Shown: piece after piece, positions 44,056-52,481 of the stretch | How positions within the stretch are numbered: position 1 is the stretch's first letter | Layout: the number at the start of each line of letters is the position of its first letter | Origin: Spirochaetales bacterium | GTDB lineage: Bacteria > Spirochaetota > Spirochaetia > DAHUYW01 | Assembly (NCBI GenBank): GCA_027306915.1 | Contig: DAHUYW010000016.1 | Span: 14,892-78,891, forward strand | Direction: 5' to 3' | Length of the DNA: 64,000 bases | Notes under the pieces: generated by a model | Told to the model about the DNA's origin: nothing | Databases searched by the model: none | Seen by the model: only the letters and a program-made list of their open reading frames with translations | Made by a program: the position numbers and the translations under genes

Positions 44056-45528
44056 ATGTCGGTAAGAGTAACACGCAAACCGGTCTTCTTCTATCCCGAT
44101 CCGAAGCGGGTCATAGCGCGTCCTTTCATCCCGGGGGGAGCTGACCGTGTCGCCGAGATTGCCCGCAGGGTCATCGCCCAAGACGAGCAATCGGTAAAGG
44201 ACACCATCTACCCGGTGCTCCGTGACTTCTCCAAGCGCCATCGCAACATCTCGAAGACCTTCGAGGGCCACTTTGCCTCGATTCACGATCAGCTCGTCGC
44301 ACAGGGCATCGACACCAAGGGGCTGTCGCACGAGCGAAAACTGCTCATCGGCGCCTACTTTACGAGCGAGTATTCGATCGAGTCGGCGGCTTTCTTCAAT
44401 CCCTCGATCGTTGCGGATCCCTACCAGGGCAACCCCCAAGACGGCGAGGAGCGGGTCATCGTGAGCTTCCGCGCTACGGGCGAGGGTCACGTCTCCTCCA
44501 TCGTCTTCCGCAGCGGCGTCATCGATGAGGACAACAACCTGAGCTTCGAGCCCGCCGGGGCGCTCGTCGACGTGCCGGAGGTAGTAAAGCGCCACGTGTA
44601 CGACAAGCAGACCTTCATCCAGAAGTGCCGCGAGACCAAAGTCTACGCGGATGTGCTCGACCTGGTAATGGACAAGCTTGGCAACTCCTTCATCTACGGC
44701 GAGCTCCAGGCTGCGATCGCCGACGCCCTTCAAGACAAGAACCTGTCGGACACCAAAAGGGAAAAGATCAAGACCATCAACTGGGTCGCCAGCTCACATT
44801 ATGAGATGACCTTCTCCCTGGACACTGCAATCTCGGAGCGGGTCATCTTTCCCATATCCTATGCGGAGAGCAACGGGATCGAGGACGCGCGCTTCGTTCG
44901 GTTCATCGACCATTCTAGCGATGCTACCTACTACGCGACCTACACCGCCTACAACGGTTATGCTATTCTTCCAAAGCTCCTCGAAACCAAGGACTTCTAT
45001 CACTTCAAGGTGCTCCCCATCCACGGTGAAAAGGTTCAGAACAAGGGAATGGCCCTCTTTCCGCGCAAGATCAACGGGAAGTACGTGATGATCTCGCGCC
45101 ACGATGGGGTAAACATGTACATCAATTTCTCCGACACGATCCACATCTGGAATGAGACGGCTCGCCTTGCGGGCCCAGAATCTCCGTGGGAGTACGTGCA
45201 GATCGGCAACTGCGGCTCGCCCATCGAAACCAAAGAGGGGTGGCTGCTCATCATCCACGGGGTTGGTCCCATGCGGCAGTACGCCCTTGGGGCGGCCCTT
45301 CTCGATCTCGAAGACCCCACCAAGGTGATCGGCCATCTGAAGGAGCCGCTCCTTACGGCGAACGAAAAGGAGCGCGAGGGCTATGTGCCGAACGTCGTGT
45401 ATTCCTGCGGTTCGATCGTGCATAACGGCGAGCTTATTATCCCCTATGGCATCTCCGACTCGGCGACCACCTTCGCAAGCGTCTCGGTTTCCGAGCTGCT
45501 TTCCGAGCTCTTGGAGCGCAAAAAGTAA
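44056..45528 (+). CDS. GH130 family protein, putative beta-mannoside phosphorylase
   Basis: A 490-residue cytoplasmic protein. The five-bladed propeller of GH130 is visible from about residue 120 (IESAAFFNPSIVADPYQG, VIVSFRATGEGHVSSIVFRS). YAESNGIEDARFVRF carries the Asp expected of the catalytic acid, and NKGMALFPRKINGKYVMISR, NCGSPIETKEGWLLIIHGVG and GYVPNVVYSCG follow. GH130 enzymes phosphorolyse or hydrolyse beta-1,4- or beta-1,2-mannosides; this longer form with an N-terminal helical domain resembles the beta-1,2-mannan-linked subgroup. AGGAG precedes the ATG at 44056. It is divergent from the GT4 fusion and only 15 bases upstream of the PBP2 gene. Confidence 0.88.
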   Translation: MSVRVTRKPVFFYPDPKRVIARPFIPGGADRVAEIARRVIAQDEQSVKDTIYPVLRDFSKRHRNISKTFEGHFASIHDQLVAQGIDTKGLSHERKLLIGAYFTSEYSIESAAFFNPSIVADPYQGNPQDGEERVIVSFRATGEGHVSSIVFRSGVIDEDNNLSFEPAGALVDVPEVVKRHVYDKQTFIQKCRETKVYADVLDLVMDKLGNSFIYGELQAAIADALQDKNLSDTKREKIKTINWVASSHYEMTFSLDTAISERVIFPISYAESNGIEDARFVRFIDHSSDATYYATYTAYNGYAILPKLLETKDFYHFKVLPIHGEKVQNKGMALFPRKINGKYVMISRHDGVNMYINFSDTIHIWNETARLAGPESPWEYVQIGNCGSPIETKEGWLLIIHGVGPMRQYALGAALLDLEDPTKVIGHLKEPLLTANEKEREGYVPNVVYSCGSIVHNGELIIPYGISDSATTFASVSVSELLSELLERKK

Positions 45529-45543
45529 GGAATCCTCCGTAAA

Positions 45544-47427
45544 ATGTACGACGATCACTTCGGCAACAACACTCAAGAAGCCTTCAAGCGGCGCTTAGGA
45601 ACCATCACCTGGATCATCGTAGTGGTGATGCTCTTCTACGTCGGCCACCTTTTCGATCTCCAGGTCATTCGCGGCTCCTATTACCGGCGCCAATCCTACG
45701 ACATCGCGCGGCGGGCAATCCCCATACCGGCACGGCGGGGGATGATCTTCGACCGCAATTACGACGTGCCCCTCGCTACCAATCGACCCTCCTTCGCTAT
45801 CGACCTCGTTCCCGGGGAGGTGAAGGGGGTGACCCTTCCCACAATACTCGGACGGCTCGCCTCGGTCCTTCAGATACCGGCTGCAACCCTACAGGCGAAG
45901 CTTCCATCGAGGATTCTCGATCCCTATGCGCCGATCGAGATGGACGGCGGGCTCTCCTATGACACCATCGCCTACATCGCGGAGCACCTCGAACGCTTCC
46001 CGGGGGTGACCTGGCATGCTAAGCCGACCCGGTTCTACCAAATCACCTGCTCCATCTCCCACATCGTCGGCTATGTCGGAGACATCACCCCGGACGAGCT
46101 GCAGGTTCTCTACAACAAAGGCTACTCGGCGGACTCGATAATCGGAAAGGACGGCGTGGAGAAGGTCTACGACAGCATCCTGCGCGGGAAGGATGGCGAG
46201 CGCTACCAGGTCGTCGACGTGAGCGGAAGAAGAATCGCCGGCCGCGACACCGCCATATCCCCGCCGGTGGACGGCGACAACATCGTCCTCACCGTCGACC
46301 GCCACATACAGAAGCTCGCACAGGATGCCCTCGGAAAGCGCACGGGCGCCGTAGTCGTTCTCCGGCCGGCGACCGGAGCGATCCTCGCACTCGCCTCCTA
46401 CCCCTCGTACAATGCGAATCAGTTCTACACCAAGGAGGGACGCCAGGATCTCGACAAGGATTTCACCGACCCCAAGTTCCCCTTCCTCGATCGGGGGATC
46501 CAGGTGGCCTACGCCCCAGCTTCGACCTTCAAGATCGTGATGATAACCGCAGACATCGCGACCAACGCGCTCCCCCCGACTCGGACTCTCGACATCCAAC
46601 CGACCCTCACCCTCGGAGGCCGGGTCTGGCACAATTGGGAGCCCGTGCACTTCCCTGCGATGGATCTCGAGGAAGGCTTCGCTCAGTCCAACGACGTCTA
46701 CTTCTGGATCCTCGGCGGAAAGTACCTCGGCATCGATCGGATCGACGACTATGCGGCTCGGTTCGGTTTCGGACAAAAAACCGGCGTCGACCTGCCCGGA
46801 GAGGTCGCAGGGCTGCTTCCCACCCCCGAATGGAAACAGGACACCCTCGGCAGGCCTTGGGTCGGCGGCGATACGTTGAACATGTCTATCGGCCAGAGCT
46901 ACCTCCTCGAGACCCCCCTCCAGATGGCCGACGAGGTAGCGATGGTGGTGAATAAGGGAGTCATCTACAGGCCGCACGTCCTAAAAGAGGTGCGAGATCC
47001 GGTCACCGGCGCAATCATCAAGCGCTACCATCGACAGGTGCTGCGCATATCCGGGATACGCCCCTCTGTCTTCGATCAGGTTCAGGCTGACATGCGCAAC
47101 GAGATCAAGAATGGCACGGCGAACGTCGTCATTACGACCAAGGCGGTGAAGATTGCCGCCAAGACCGGAACCGGCCAGGTGGGCGATCCGGATCACTACA
47201 CCTCGTGGTTTGCATCGTTCGGCCCCTACGGCGATCCCAACCCCATGGATCAGGTAGTCGTCGTGGTCCTGGTCGACGCGCAGAATCCGTGGCAGTGGTG
47301 GGCGCCCAAGGCGGCTTGCATCGTTTACCAGGGGATTTTCGCCCACCAGGACTACCAGCAGGCCCTCGCCGCCTTAAGCCCGGTCTGGTGGCTCAATTCA
47401 TCCGTCGTGGGTAATTTCGACAGGTAG
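45544..47427 (+). CDS. Penicillin-binding protein 2-like transpeptidase (MrdA/PBP2)
   Basis: A 627-residue class B PBP. One membrane segment (ITWIIVVVMLFYVGHLFDLQ) leads to the dimerisation domain (ARRGMIFDRNYDVPLATNRP) and the transpeptidase domain with STFK at 327-330, SND at 382-384 and KTGTG at 540-544. It crosslinks peptidoglycan outside the inner membrane, and the class usually partners the RodA glycosyltransferase to elongate the cell. RodA is not in the window. The ATG follows AAGGAA at a long spacing and lies 15 bases after the GH130 stop, so the two are probably co-transcribed. GIQVAYAPASTFKIVM is typical except Ala for the usual Tyr or Pro before the Pro. Confidence 0.93.
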   Translation: MYDDHFGNNTQEAFKRRLGTITWIIVVVMLFYVGHLFDLQVIRGSYYRRQSYDIARRAIPIPARRGMIFDRNYDVPLATNRPSFAIDLVPGEVKGVTLPTILGRLASVLQIPAATLQAKLPSRILDPYAPIEMDGGLSYDTIAYIAEHLERFPGVTWHAKPTRFYQITCSISHIVGYVGDITPDELQVLYNKGYSADSIIGKDGVEKVYDSILRGKDGERYQVVDVSGRRIAGRDTAISPPVDGDNIVLTVDRHIQKLAQDALGKRTGAVVVLRPATGAILALASYPSYNANQFYTKEGRQDLDKDFTDPKFPFLDRGIQVAYAPASTFKIVMITADIATNALPPTRTLDIQPTLTLGGRVWHNWEPVHFPAMDLEEGFAQSNDVYFWILGGKYLGIDRIDDYAARFGFGQKTGVDLPGEVAGLLPTPEWKQDTLGRPWVGGDTLNMSIGQSYLLETPLQMADEVAMVVNKGVIYRPHVLKEVRDPVTGAIIKRYHRQVLRISGIRPSVFDQVQADMRNEIKNGTANVVITTKAVKIAAKTGTGQVGDPDHYTSWFASFGPYGDPNPMDQVVVVVLVDAQNPWQWWAPKAACIVYQGIFAHQDYQQALAALSPVWWLNSSVVGNFDR

Positions 47428-47493
47428 GCCCGCGGACCGCACCGCGCGGGTCAGTTCGCGATCTTCGCACCATCCCGGCTGTCTCGTTTTCCC

Positions 47494-47523
47494 GTTGCAA
47501 TATGCAACCGGAGGGGTGATAAT
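47494..47523 (+). promoter_or_regulatory. Promoter of the 189-residue lipoprotein gene with overlapping inverted repeat
   Basis: TTGCAA (47495-47500), 17 bases, GATAAT (47518-47523), 38 bases before the ATG. GTTGCA and TGCAAC (47494-47508) form an inverted repeat around the -35, a possible repressor site. Confidence 0.55.
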
Positions 47524-47561
47524 CGACCCAAGTCGACGACCAGATTGGTAGGAATGATCGG

Positions 47562-48131
47562 ATGGCTTCAAGGGTTTCCCGGTACGCGTTGCGGATCGTG
47601 GGGCTTGCCGTGACGGCATTCGCGCTTGCTCAGTGCGCCCTCTTCGCTTCGATCTTTGGACCTTCAAAATGGGACGTCCTGTCGGCTCTTGCCGCCTTTG
47701 AGGATGGGGTGGAGGCGGCGGACTCCGGCACCTCCGTGGCGACTTCAACCTCGGTGACCTGGGCCAACTCCGACGGATCTGCGGCATTCGAATACTCGAT
47801 ACCGACCGGCAGCCCGCCGAGCTTCCCGGGCCAGTATACCTTCAAGGGGTATCGGAGCTCACGGAGCGCCTACGTGCTCGACGGTACCCTGGCCATCGCC
47901 CTCAACAATCCCTACTACGGAAGCGTAGGCGGAATCTACAAAGTCGCCGATCTAGCGATCACCGGGACCCTCTCCCTTTCCGGGGGCGACCTCTCGAGCC
48001 TCGATTTCAATATCAGCTCGTCGCTCTATGGGTCCACCTCCGGGGGGTCCACGCATTTCAGCGCCTCGAATTACGGCGGAACCCTCTCCGCGAATGGAAA
48101 CTCGTTCGACGTCGCCCGACTCTACGAGTGA
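47562..48131 (+). CDS. Small putative lipoprotein of unknown function
   Basis: A 189-residue exported protein. A basic start and hydrophobic core (VGLAVTAFALAQC) end in a lipobox-like LAQC at about residue 24. The mature part is rich in Ser, Gly and Thr and predicted beta (FEYSIPTGSPPSFPGQYTF, DLAITGTLSLSGGDLSSLDF). I do not recognise a family. TAGGAATGATCGG precedes the ATG. It has its own promoter and converges on the hydrolase gene at 48159. Confidence 0.65.
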   Translation: MASRVSRYALRIVGLAVTAFALAQCALFASIFGPSKWDVLSALAAFEDGVEAADSGTSVATSTSVTWANSDGSAAFEYSIPTGSPPSFPGQYTFKGYRSSRSAYVLDGTLAIALNNPYYGSVGGIYKVADLAITGTLSLSGGDLSSLDFNISSSLYGSTSGGSTHFSASNYGGTLSANGNSFDVARLYE

Positions 48132-48158
48132 TGGAATCGGGGTCAGGGATGGCCCGAC

Positions 48159-49358
48159 TCATTCTCCAAAGTACAGCACTCGCCCCTGCTCCACGCACTC
48201 CGCTGCATAGAGGTACATCGCCGCCGACCACGTCTGCCAGTCCTGGCCGCGCGGCGTGCCGTCCTGAGCCTTGATCCACTCGTTGAAGCCCCAGCCCGCG
48301 GCCGCCTGGTGCTCGTCGCCTGTCGCGCCCCGAACCAGGTCATGGCCCGCCGCGAGCCGATTGAGCTCGGTGAGGGCGGCAAGCCTCCGCTCGGCAATCT
48401 GCGGGAATCCGGCCGCAAGTGCGGCCACCACGTAGAGTCCGGCGGCGAAGGGCCAAATCCCCCCGTTGTGATACTCCCCCGGCCGATTGTATTTCTCGTA
48501 CCGCGGCCGCCAATCGGCGTCGCCGGGTTGAATGAAAGGGAAGAAGCAGGGGGGCAGATCCACCGCGAGGTCCCCCCGCGTGCGCAGCCCCTCGCACTCC
48601 CGCTCGATCCACTGGATGAGCTCGCGGGAGCGAGCCATATCCGCGAGACCCCCAATCACCGCCAGGGAATTCCCGACCAGATCAAAGCGATCGCTTGAGT
48701 AGATCTTGTAGGACCAAAGAGCAAAGTGCGGACCGCTCCCAGCCCGCAGTCCCTCGTGGACGTGCCGGACCTGCGACTCGCCCTCGGTCCTCGGCAGGTT
48801 GGCGAGATCGGCAAGGCGAGCGGCCTCCTTACCCTTGCCGAAGAGGCGGAGGTAAGCGTGCACGATCGCGTTCACATAGAGGCCGTATCCGAGGACCCAC
48901 TGCTCGTCGCGCCAATCGCTCGTCGGCAGCTGAGCTACGAGCCCGTCGTCGCCGGGGCTCTGATAAGCCATCCAGGTGAGGGAGCGCTCAACTGCCCCCG
49001 CGAGAAAGCCCTCCTCGCCGCTGACCTTCCGAAAGAGGGCGACCGCAAGCAGGAACAGGGGAGTGGTGTCGCTCGCCCCCCGATCGAGGGGGTCGTGGAC
49101 AAGGGAGGGGATGTGACCGCGGCCGGTCTGGTTCTGCGCACAGCGCTCAAGCACCCGGCGCAGCGCCTTCCCCAGCTCAGGGTCGCCGCTGGCCAGGATC
49201 CCCAGGGATGAGAGCATGAGGTCGCGGGTGTAGGGCTCGGGGTAGCCCCACCCCGCCGTGCGCGGCAGACCTTCATAGGGGCCCTCGACATTGTGGAGGA
49301 GAACCGCGCGGGCGGCCTCCTTGGCCGCGTGGACTTCTCGCGCAAGCGCGCTGTTCAT
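48159..49358 (-). CDS. Glycoside hydrolase-like (alpha/alpha)6-barrel protein, GH100/debranching type
   Basis: A 399-residue cytoplasmic protein. WGYPEPYTRDLMLSSLGILA and, later, PGEYHNGGIWPFAAGLYVVA match the catalytic surroundings of neutral invertases (GH100) and of amylo-alpha-1,6-glucosidase-like proteins, in which the Asp of TRD and acidic residues of the barrel act on alpha-linked glucosides. The C-terminus GWGFNEWIKAQDGTPRGQDW also fits. The exact activity is not determinable. GGAGGATGCACG precedes the ATG. It is 42 bases after the GT4 gene and is the last of a coupled trio. Confidence 0.8.
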   Translation of the reverse strand: MNSALAREVHAAKEAARAVLLHNVEGPYEGLPRTAGWGYPEPYTRDLMLSSLGILASGDPELGKALRRVLERCAQNQTGRGHIPSLVHDPLDRGASDTTPLFLLAVALFRKVSGEEGFLAGAVERSLTWMAYQSPGDDGLVAQLPTSDWRDEQWVLGYGLYVNAIVHAYLRLFGKGKEAARLADLANLPRTEGESQVRHVHEGLRAGSGPHFALWSYKIYSSDRFDLVGNSLAVIGGLADMARSRELIQWIERECEGLRTRGDLAVDLPPCFFPFIQPGDADWRPRYEKYNRPGEYHNGGIWPFAAGLYVVAALAAGFPQIAERRLAALTELNRLAAGHDLVRGATGDEHQAAAGWGFNEWIKAQDGTPRGQDWQTWSAAMYLYAAECVEQGRVLYFGE

Positions 49359-49400
49359 CGTGCATCCTCCCTCCCGGCGCTTTCGGGCCGTATTCCCGCG

Positions 49401-50543
49401 CTACTCGACGCCGAGCCGCCTCTTCAAAATCTCTACAAACGACCTTGCCACCACACGGTAGTCGAAGAGGCGCACCGCGCGCTCGCGCCCGGCTGCGCCC
49501 ATGCGTGCGCGCAGCCCGGGGTCGGTCATCAGCCGTCGCAACCCCTCGGCGACGTCGGGAATGCTCGCCCGGTAGTCCGCAATCCTCGGCGGATTGAAGA
49601 CGACTTTGTGGCCCGGCTCGAAGCCCTCATCGATCCCGAGGACGGTCTCGTGGATGCGATTTTCGACCCCGACCTCGGCGAGGTAGCCGCTTTCCCCGTG
49701 GACTATCGTGTCGAGAAAGGCCATCGCCTTGGTCCCGAGCACCGGCCTTCCGCTTGCGCCAGCCTCTACGTGCGGCATGCCGAATCCCTCCAGGCGCGAG
49801 GGAGCGGCGTAGATATCGCAGGCCGCCAAGAGGTAGGGCATGAAAGTACGCGAGACGACGTTTGTCGCATAGATGACCCGCTTGTCGATTCCGAGATTAG
49901 CGGCGAGCTGAAGGTCGAGAAGGTTCTGGGCGAAGGTGCGCGGCTGCGGCCATACCTTGCAGACGTAGCGCCAGGGTGGAACCGCGTCACGGAGCAGGGC
50001 GAGGGCCTGCATCACCTCCTGCGCCCCCTTGGACGCGCCGTCGCCTCCAACCGTGAGGAGGAAAAGCTCGTCCGGTCCGACGCCGAACACCTCCCGGACC
50101 GCCTTCACCTGAGGATCGTCGAAGGGCCGGGGGACGAAGGCGCTGGTGTCGCACCCCACCGGGAGGACCTCGATGTTGTCCGACCGAACCCCGTCACGGA
50201 TGTAGACCTCCTTCACCCAGTTCGAGGTGACGAGAATGAGGGGAAGCTCGTTCAAGACCTCGCGGTAGTTCGCGATGTAGCCGTCTGCGACGAGCCAGGG
50301 GACAGCCGGTATCCCAAGGTTGTGGGGATGGAGCACGATGTGCGGAGTATGACCCCAATAACCGATCCCCACGGTCAGGTCGGGCCGGTACCATCGGTAG
50401 TACCATTCCTTCTCTTGGGGCGACTCGAAGTGGACGGGCTGCACCTCCACGCCGAGCTCCTTCAGGCCGCGGTAGAGGAGGTCCCCCTGCGTCGCGAGCC
50501 CTCCCGGGGAGGGCGGATACTCGTAGAGTAGGAGCAGCTTCAC
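49401..50543 (-). CDS. Glycosyltransferase family 4 protein
   Basis: A 380-residue GT-B enzyme. The N-terminal domain reads LLLLYEYPPSPGGLATQGDL. The donor domain has LLTVGGDGASKGAQEVMQAL and the E-x7-E motif in RLEGFGMPHVEAGASGRPVL. The enzyme retains the anomeric configuration of a nucleotide-activated sugar; donor and acceptor are unknown. It begins with GTG at 50543, and this codon overlaps the stop of the PIG-L deacetylase gene (GTGA), showing translational coupling. The pairing of a GT4 with a PIG-L deacetylase resembles the first two steps of bacillithiol or mycothiol synthesis. Confidence 0.9.
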   Translation of the reverse strand: MKLLLLYEYPPSPGGLATQGDLLYRGLKELGVEVQPVHFESPQEKEWYYRWYRPDLTVGIGYWGHTPHIVLHPHNLGIPAVPWLVADGYIANYREVLNELPLILVTSNWVKEVYIRDGVRSDNIEVLPVGCDTSAFVPRPFDDPQVKAVREVFGVGPDELFLLTVGGDGASKGAQEVMQALALLRDAVPPWRYVCKVWPQPRTFAQNLLDLQLAANLGIDKRVIYATNVVSRTFMPYLLAACDIYAAPSRLEGFGMPHVEAGASGRPVLGTKAMAFLDTIVHGESGYLAEVGVENRIHETVLGIDEGFEPGHKVVFNPPRIADYRASIPDVAEGLRRLMTDPGLRARMGAAGRERAVRLFDYRVVARSFVEILKRRLGVE

Positions 50544-51313
50544 GCCACATCCCCTTCGACGTCGAAGGCTAAAGCGGCGGTCGTCGCGTCTTCGAAGCGC
50601 CAGAATGCCTCGGTGGCGGGGGTCGTTCGGGCCTCCCAGCTGTCCGGCGAGAAGCCATAGAGCGTTGTCATGATCTCAAGCTTGCGGCGCCAAATCTCCT
50701 CGGGAAGGAGCACCTGCAGGGGAGCGACGGAAATGGCATGGGGGTAGCGGCGGCGCTGTTCATCTTCGTAGGCAAAGAGCCAGAGCTCCCCGGCCGTGAT
50801 GCGGCCGCTTCGAAGAAGCGCAAGGACGGCGCGGCTTGCCTCTTCGTGGCGCCGGTGTCGCGTGTACTCGCCGTGGGGACTGTGGGTGATGAGGAGGTCG
50901 AAGGCGGGCGAGCTGCCGGAGGCTCCAGGGGCGGGGGTTCCCGGGTATCCGGGGCCGACGTGCGGCGCAGCAGCACCCTTCATCAGCTCCAGGGTGGCCT
51001 TGGCTACCTCGGCGATTGGCAGCGGCAGCTGCTCGGGCCCGTCGTCGAGATCGGCCATGCGGCTAGCGGTCGCTCCAAGCGCGCGAGCAACCCGCTCGAA
51101 CCGCGGCGCGCGGTCGGGATCGCTCGCGCGACAGAGCGAGAAGAGGGAGCATCGCCATTCGGGATGGAGGAGAAGGGCTCCCCCTGCCCAGAGAATCTCG
51201 TCGTCGGGATGGGCGACAATGACGGCGACGGTAGGTCCACTTGTCGGCGACATAGGCCAAACCACGCCCAGCGAGCCTCTTCCACGAGAGCGCGGCCGTT
51301 CGTGCGCCTCCAT
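50540..51313 (-). CDS. PIG-L/LmbE-family deacetylase
   Basis: A 257-residue zinc-dependent N-deacetylase. VIVAHPDDEILWAGGALLL has the AHPDDE metal site at residues 34-39. The third ligand region is LITHSPHGEYTRHRRHEE. The family removes acetyl groups from GlcNAc-type sugars in mycothiol, bacillithiol, GPI and antibiotic pathways. A loop of about 25 Gly/Ala/Pro residues is inserted before LLITHSPHG. The start is uncertain: ATG at 51313, with AGGG at a loose distance, or ATG at 51253 (MSPTSGPTV), nearer the usual family start. First gene of the trio with the GT4 and the barrel protein. Confidence 0.88.
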   Translation of the reverse strand: MEAHERPRSRGRGSLGVVWPMSPTSGPTVAVIVAHPDDEILWAGGALLLHPEWRCSLFSLCRASDPDRAPRFERVARALGATASRMADLDDGPEQLPLPIAEVAKATLELMKGAAAPHVGPGYPGTPAPGASGSSPAFDLLITHSPHGEYTRHRRHEEASRAVLALLRSGRITAGELWLFAYEDEQRRRYPHAISVAPLQVLLPEEIWRRKLEIMTTLYGFSPDSWEARTTPATEAFWRFEDATTAALAFDVEGDVA

Positions 51314-51336
51314 GATATCACGCCCTGCGCTCCGTG

Positions 51337-51365
51337 TTGACTGCTGAATTCCACCCTCCTATAAT
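51337..51365 (+). promoter_or_regulatory. Near-consensus promoter of the aldo/keto reductase gene
   Basis: TTGACT (51337-51342), 17 bases, TATAAT (51360-51365), 41 bases before the ATG. It is the best sigma-70 match in the window and lies in the 93-base divergent gap with the PIG-L gene. Confidence 0.75.
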
Positions 51366-51406
51366 CGACCCGAATTTGAAACCTTCTTCACGGAGCGAGG
51401 AAACCA

Positions 51407-52480
51407 ATGAAATATCGCAGGCTTGGCTCAAGCGGACTCATTGTGAGCGCCCTTTCCTTGGGAACAATGCAGTTCGGCGGGAAGGGCCTCGGCGAGCTGG
51501 GGCAGAAAGAGACCGACTCCATGGTTCGGTTCGCCCTCGATCATGGAATCAACTTCATCGATACGGCCGACATCTACGCACGAGGCGAGAGCGAGCGGCT
51601 GCTCGGAAACGCCCTTAAGGGCATCAGAAAGGAGGTGGTGGTTGCAACGAAGGTACGCCTCCCGATGAGCGATACCAACTTCAACAATGCCGGCACCACG
51701 CGGGTCAACATCATGCGGGAGATCGACGAGAGCCTGCGTCGGCTCCAGACCGACTACGTCGATCTCTACCAGGTCCACAGCTGGGACAGCTACACCCCGA
51801 TCGAAGAGACCCTCAGGTCGCTCGACGACTTGGTTCGCACGGGCAAGGTCCGCTACATCGGCCTTTCGAACTACCTGGCGTGGCAGGCGGCGCTCGCCCT
51901 CGGGATTCAAGAGCGCGAGCGCCTCGCGAAGTATGTCACCGCCCAGATGTACTACAGCCTCGTCGGGCGCGACCTCGAGCACGACTGGCTTTCCTTTGCC
52001 GAGTACACGGGAATGGGCATTCTCGTCTGGAGCCCCCTCGCAGGCGGGTTCTTGAGCGGCAAGTACGATCGCAACAACCCGGCTCCTGCCGGCTCTCGCT
52101 TTGCCGAGTCGGGCCGTTTCGTGCCCTTCGATCGCGAGTGGGGCTACAAGGTGATAGACCGGGTGAAAGAGGTCGCAAAGCGGCACGGCGCGACCCCCGC
52201 GCAGGTCTCGCTTGCCTGGCTCCTCGCCCGGCCGATGATCTCCAGCGTTATCATCGCCGCGCGCACCAACGAGCGCCTCGAAGAGAACATCCGTTCCGCC
52301 GAGCTCGCGCTTGCGGAGGAGGATTTCGCGCTGCTCGATGAGGTCACCAACCCAGGCGAGCCTTATCCCAAGTGGATGGTCTACCAGCACGACCAGGCCG
52401 AGGATGTGCGCGCCCGCATTCTCGAGCCGGAGCGCTTCGCCTCTCGAAAGCCGCGAGACTACCGCGGCGGGAATTGGTGA
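51407..52480 (+). CDS. Aldo/keto reductase (intact)
   Basis: A 357-residue NADPH-dependent reductase. The catalytic tetrad can be seen: Asp in FIDTADIYA, Tyr in the same stretch, Lys in VVVATKVRLP and His in DYVDLYQVHSWDSYTPIEE. YIGLSNY and VIIAARTNERLEENIRSAEL match the end of the barrel and the cofactor site. Length and ending are normal, in contrast to the damaged paralogue at 4337. GAGGAAACCA precedes the ATG. The substrate (an aldehyde or ketose) is unknown. It ends one base from the stop of the convergent gene at 52482. Confidence 0.92.
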   Translation: MKYRRLGSSGLIVSALSLGTMQFGGKGLGELGQKETDSMVRFALDHGINFIDTADIYARGESERLLGNALKGIRKEVVVATKVRLPMSDTNFNNAGTTRVNIMREIDESLRRLQTDYVDLYQVHSWDSYTPIEETLRSLDDLVRTGKVRYIGLSNYLAWQAALALGIQERERLAKYVTAQMYYSLVGRDLEHDWLSFAEYTGMGILVWSPLAGGFLSGKYDRNNPAPAGSRFAESGRFVPFDREWGYKVIDRVKEVAKRHGATPAQVSLAWLLARPMISSVIIAARTNERLEENIRSAELALAEEDFALLDEVTNPGEPYPKWMVYQHDQAEDVRARILEPERFASRKPRDYRGGNW

Positions 52481-52481
52481 C

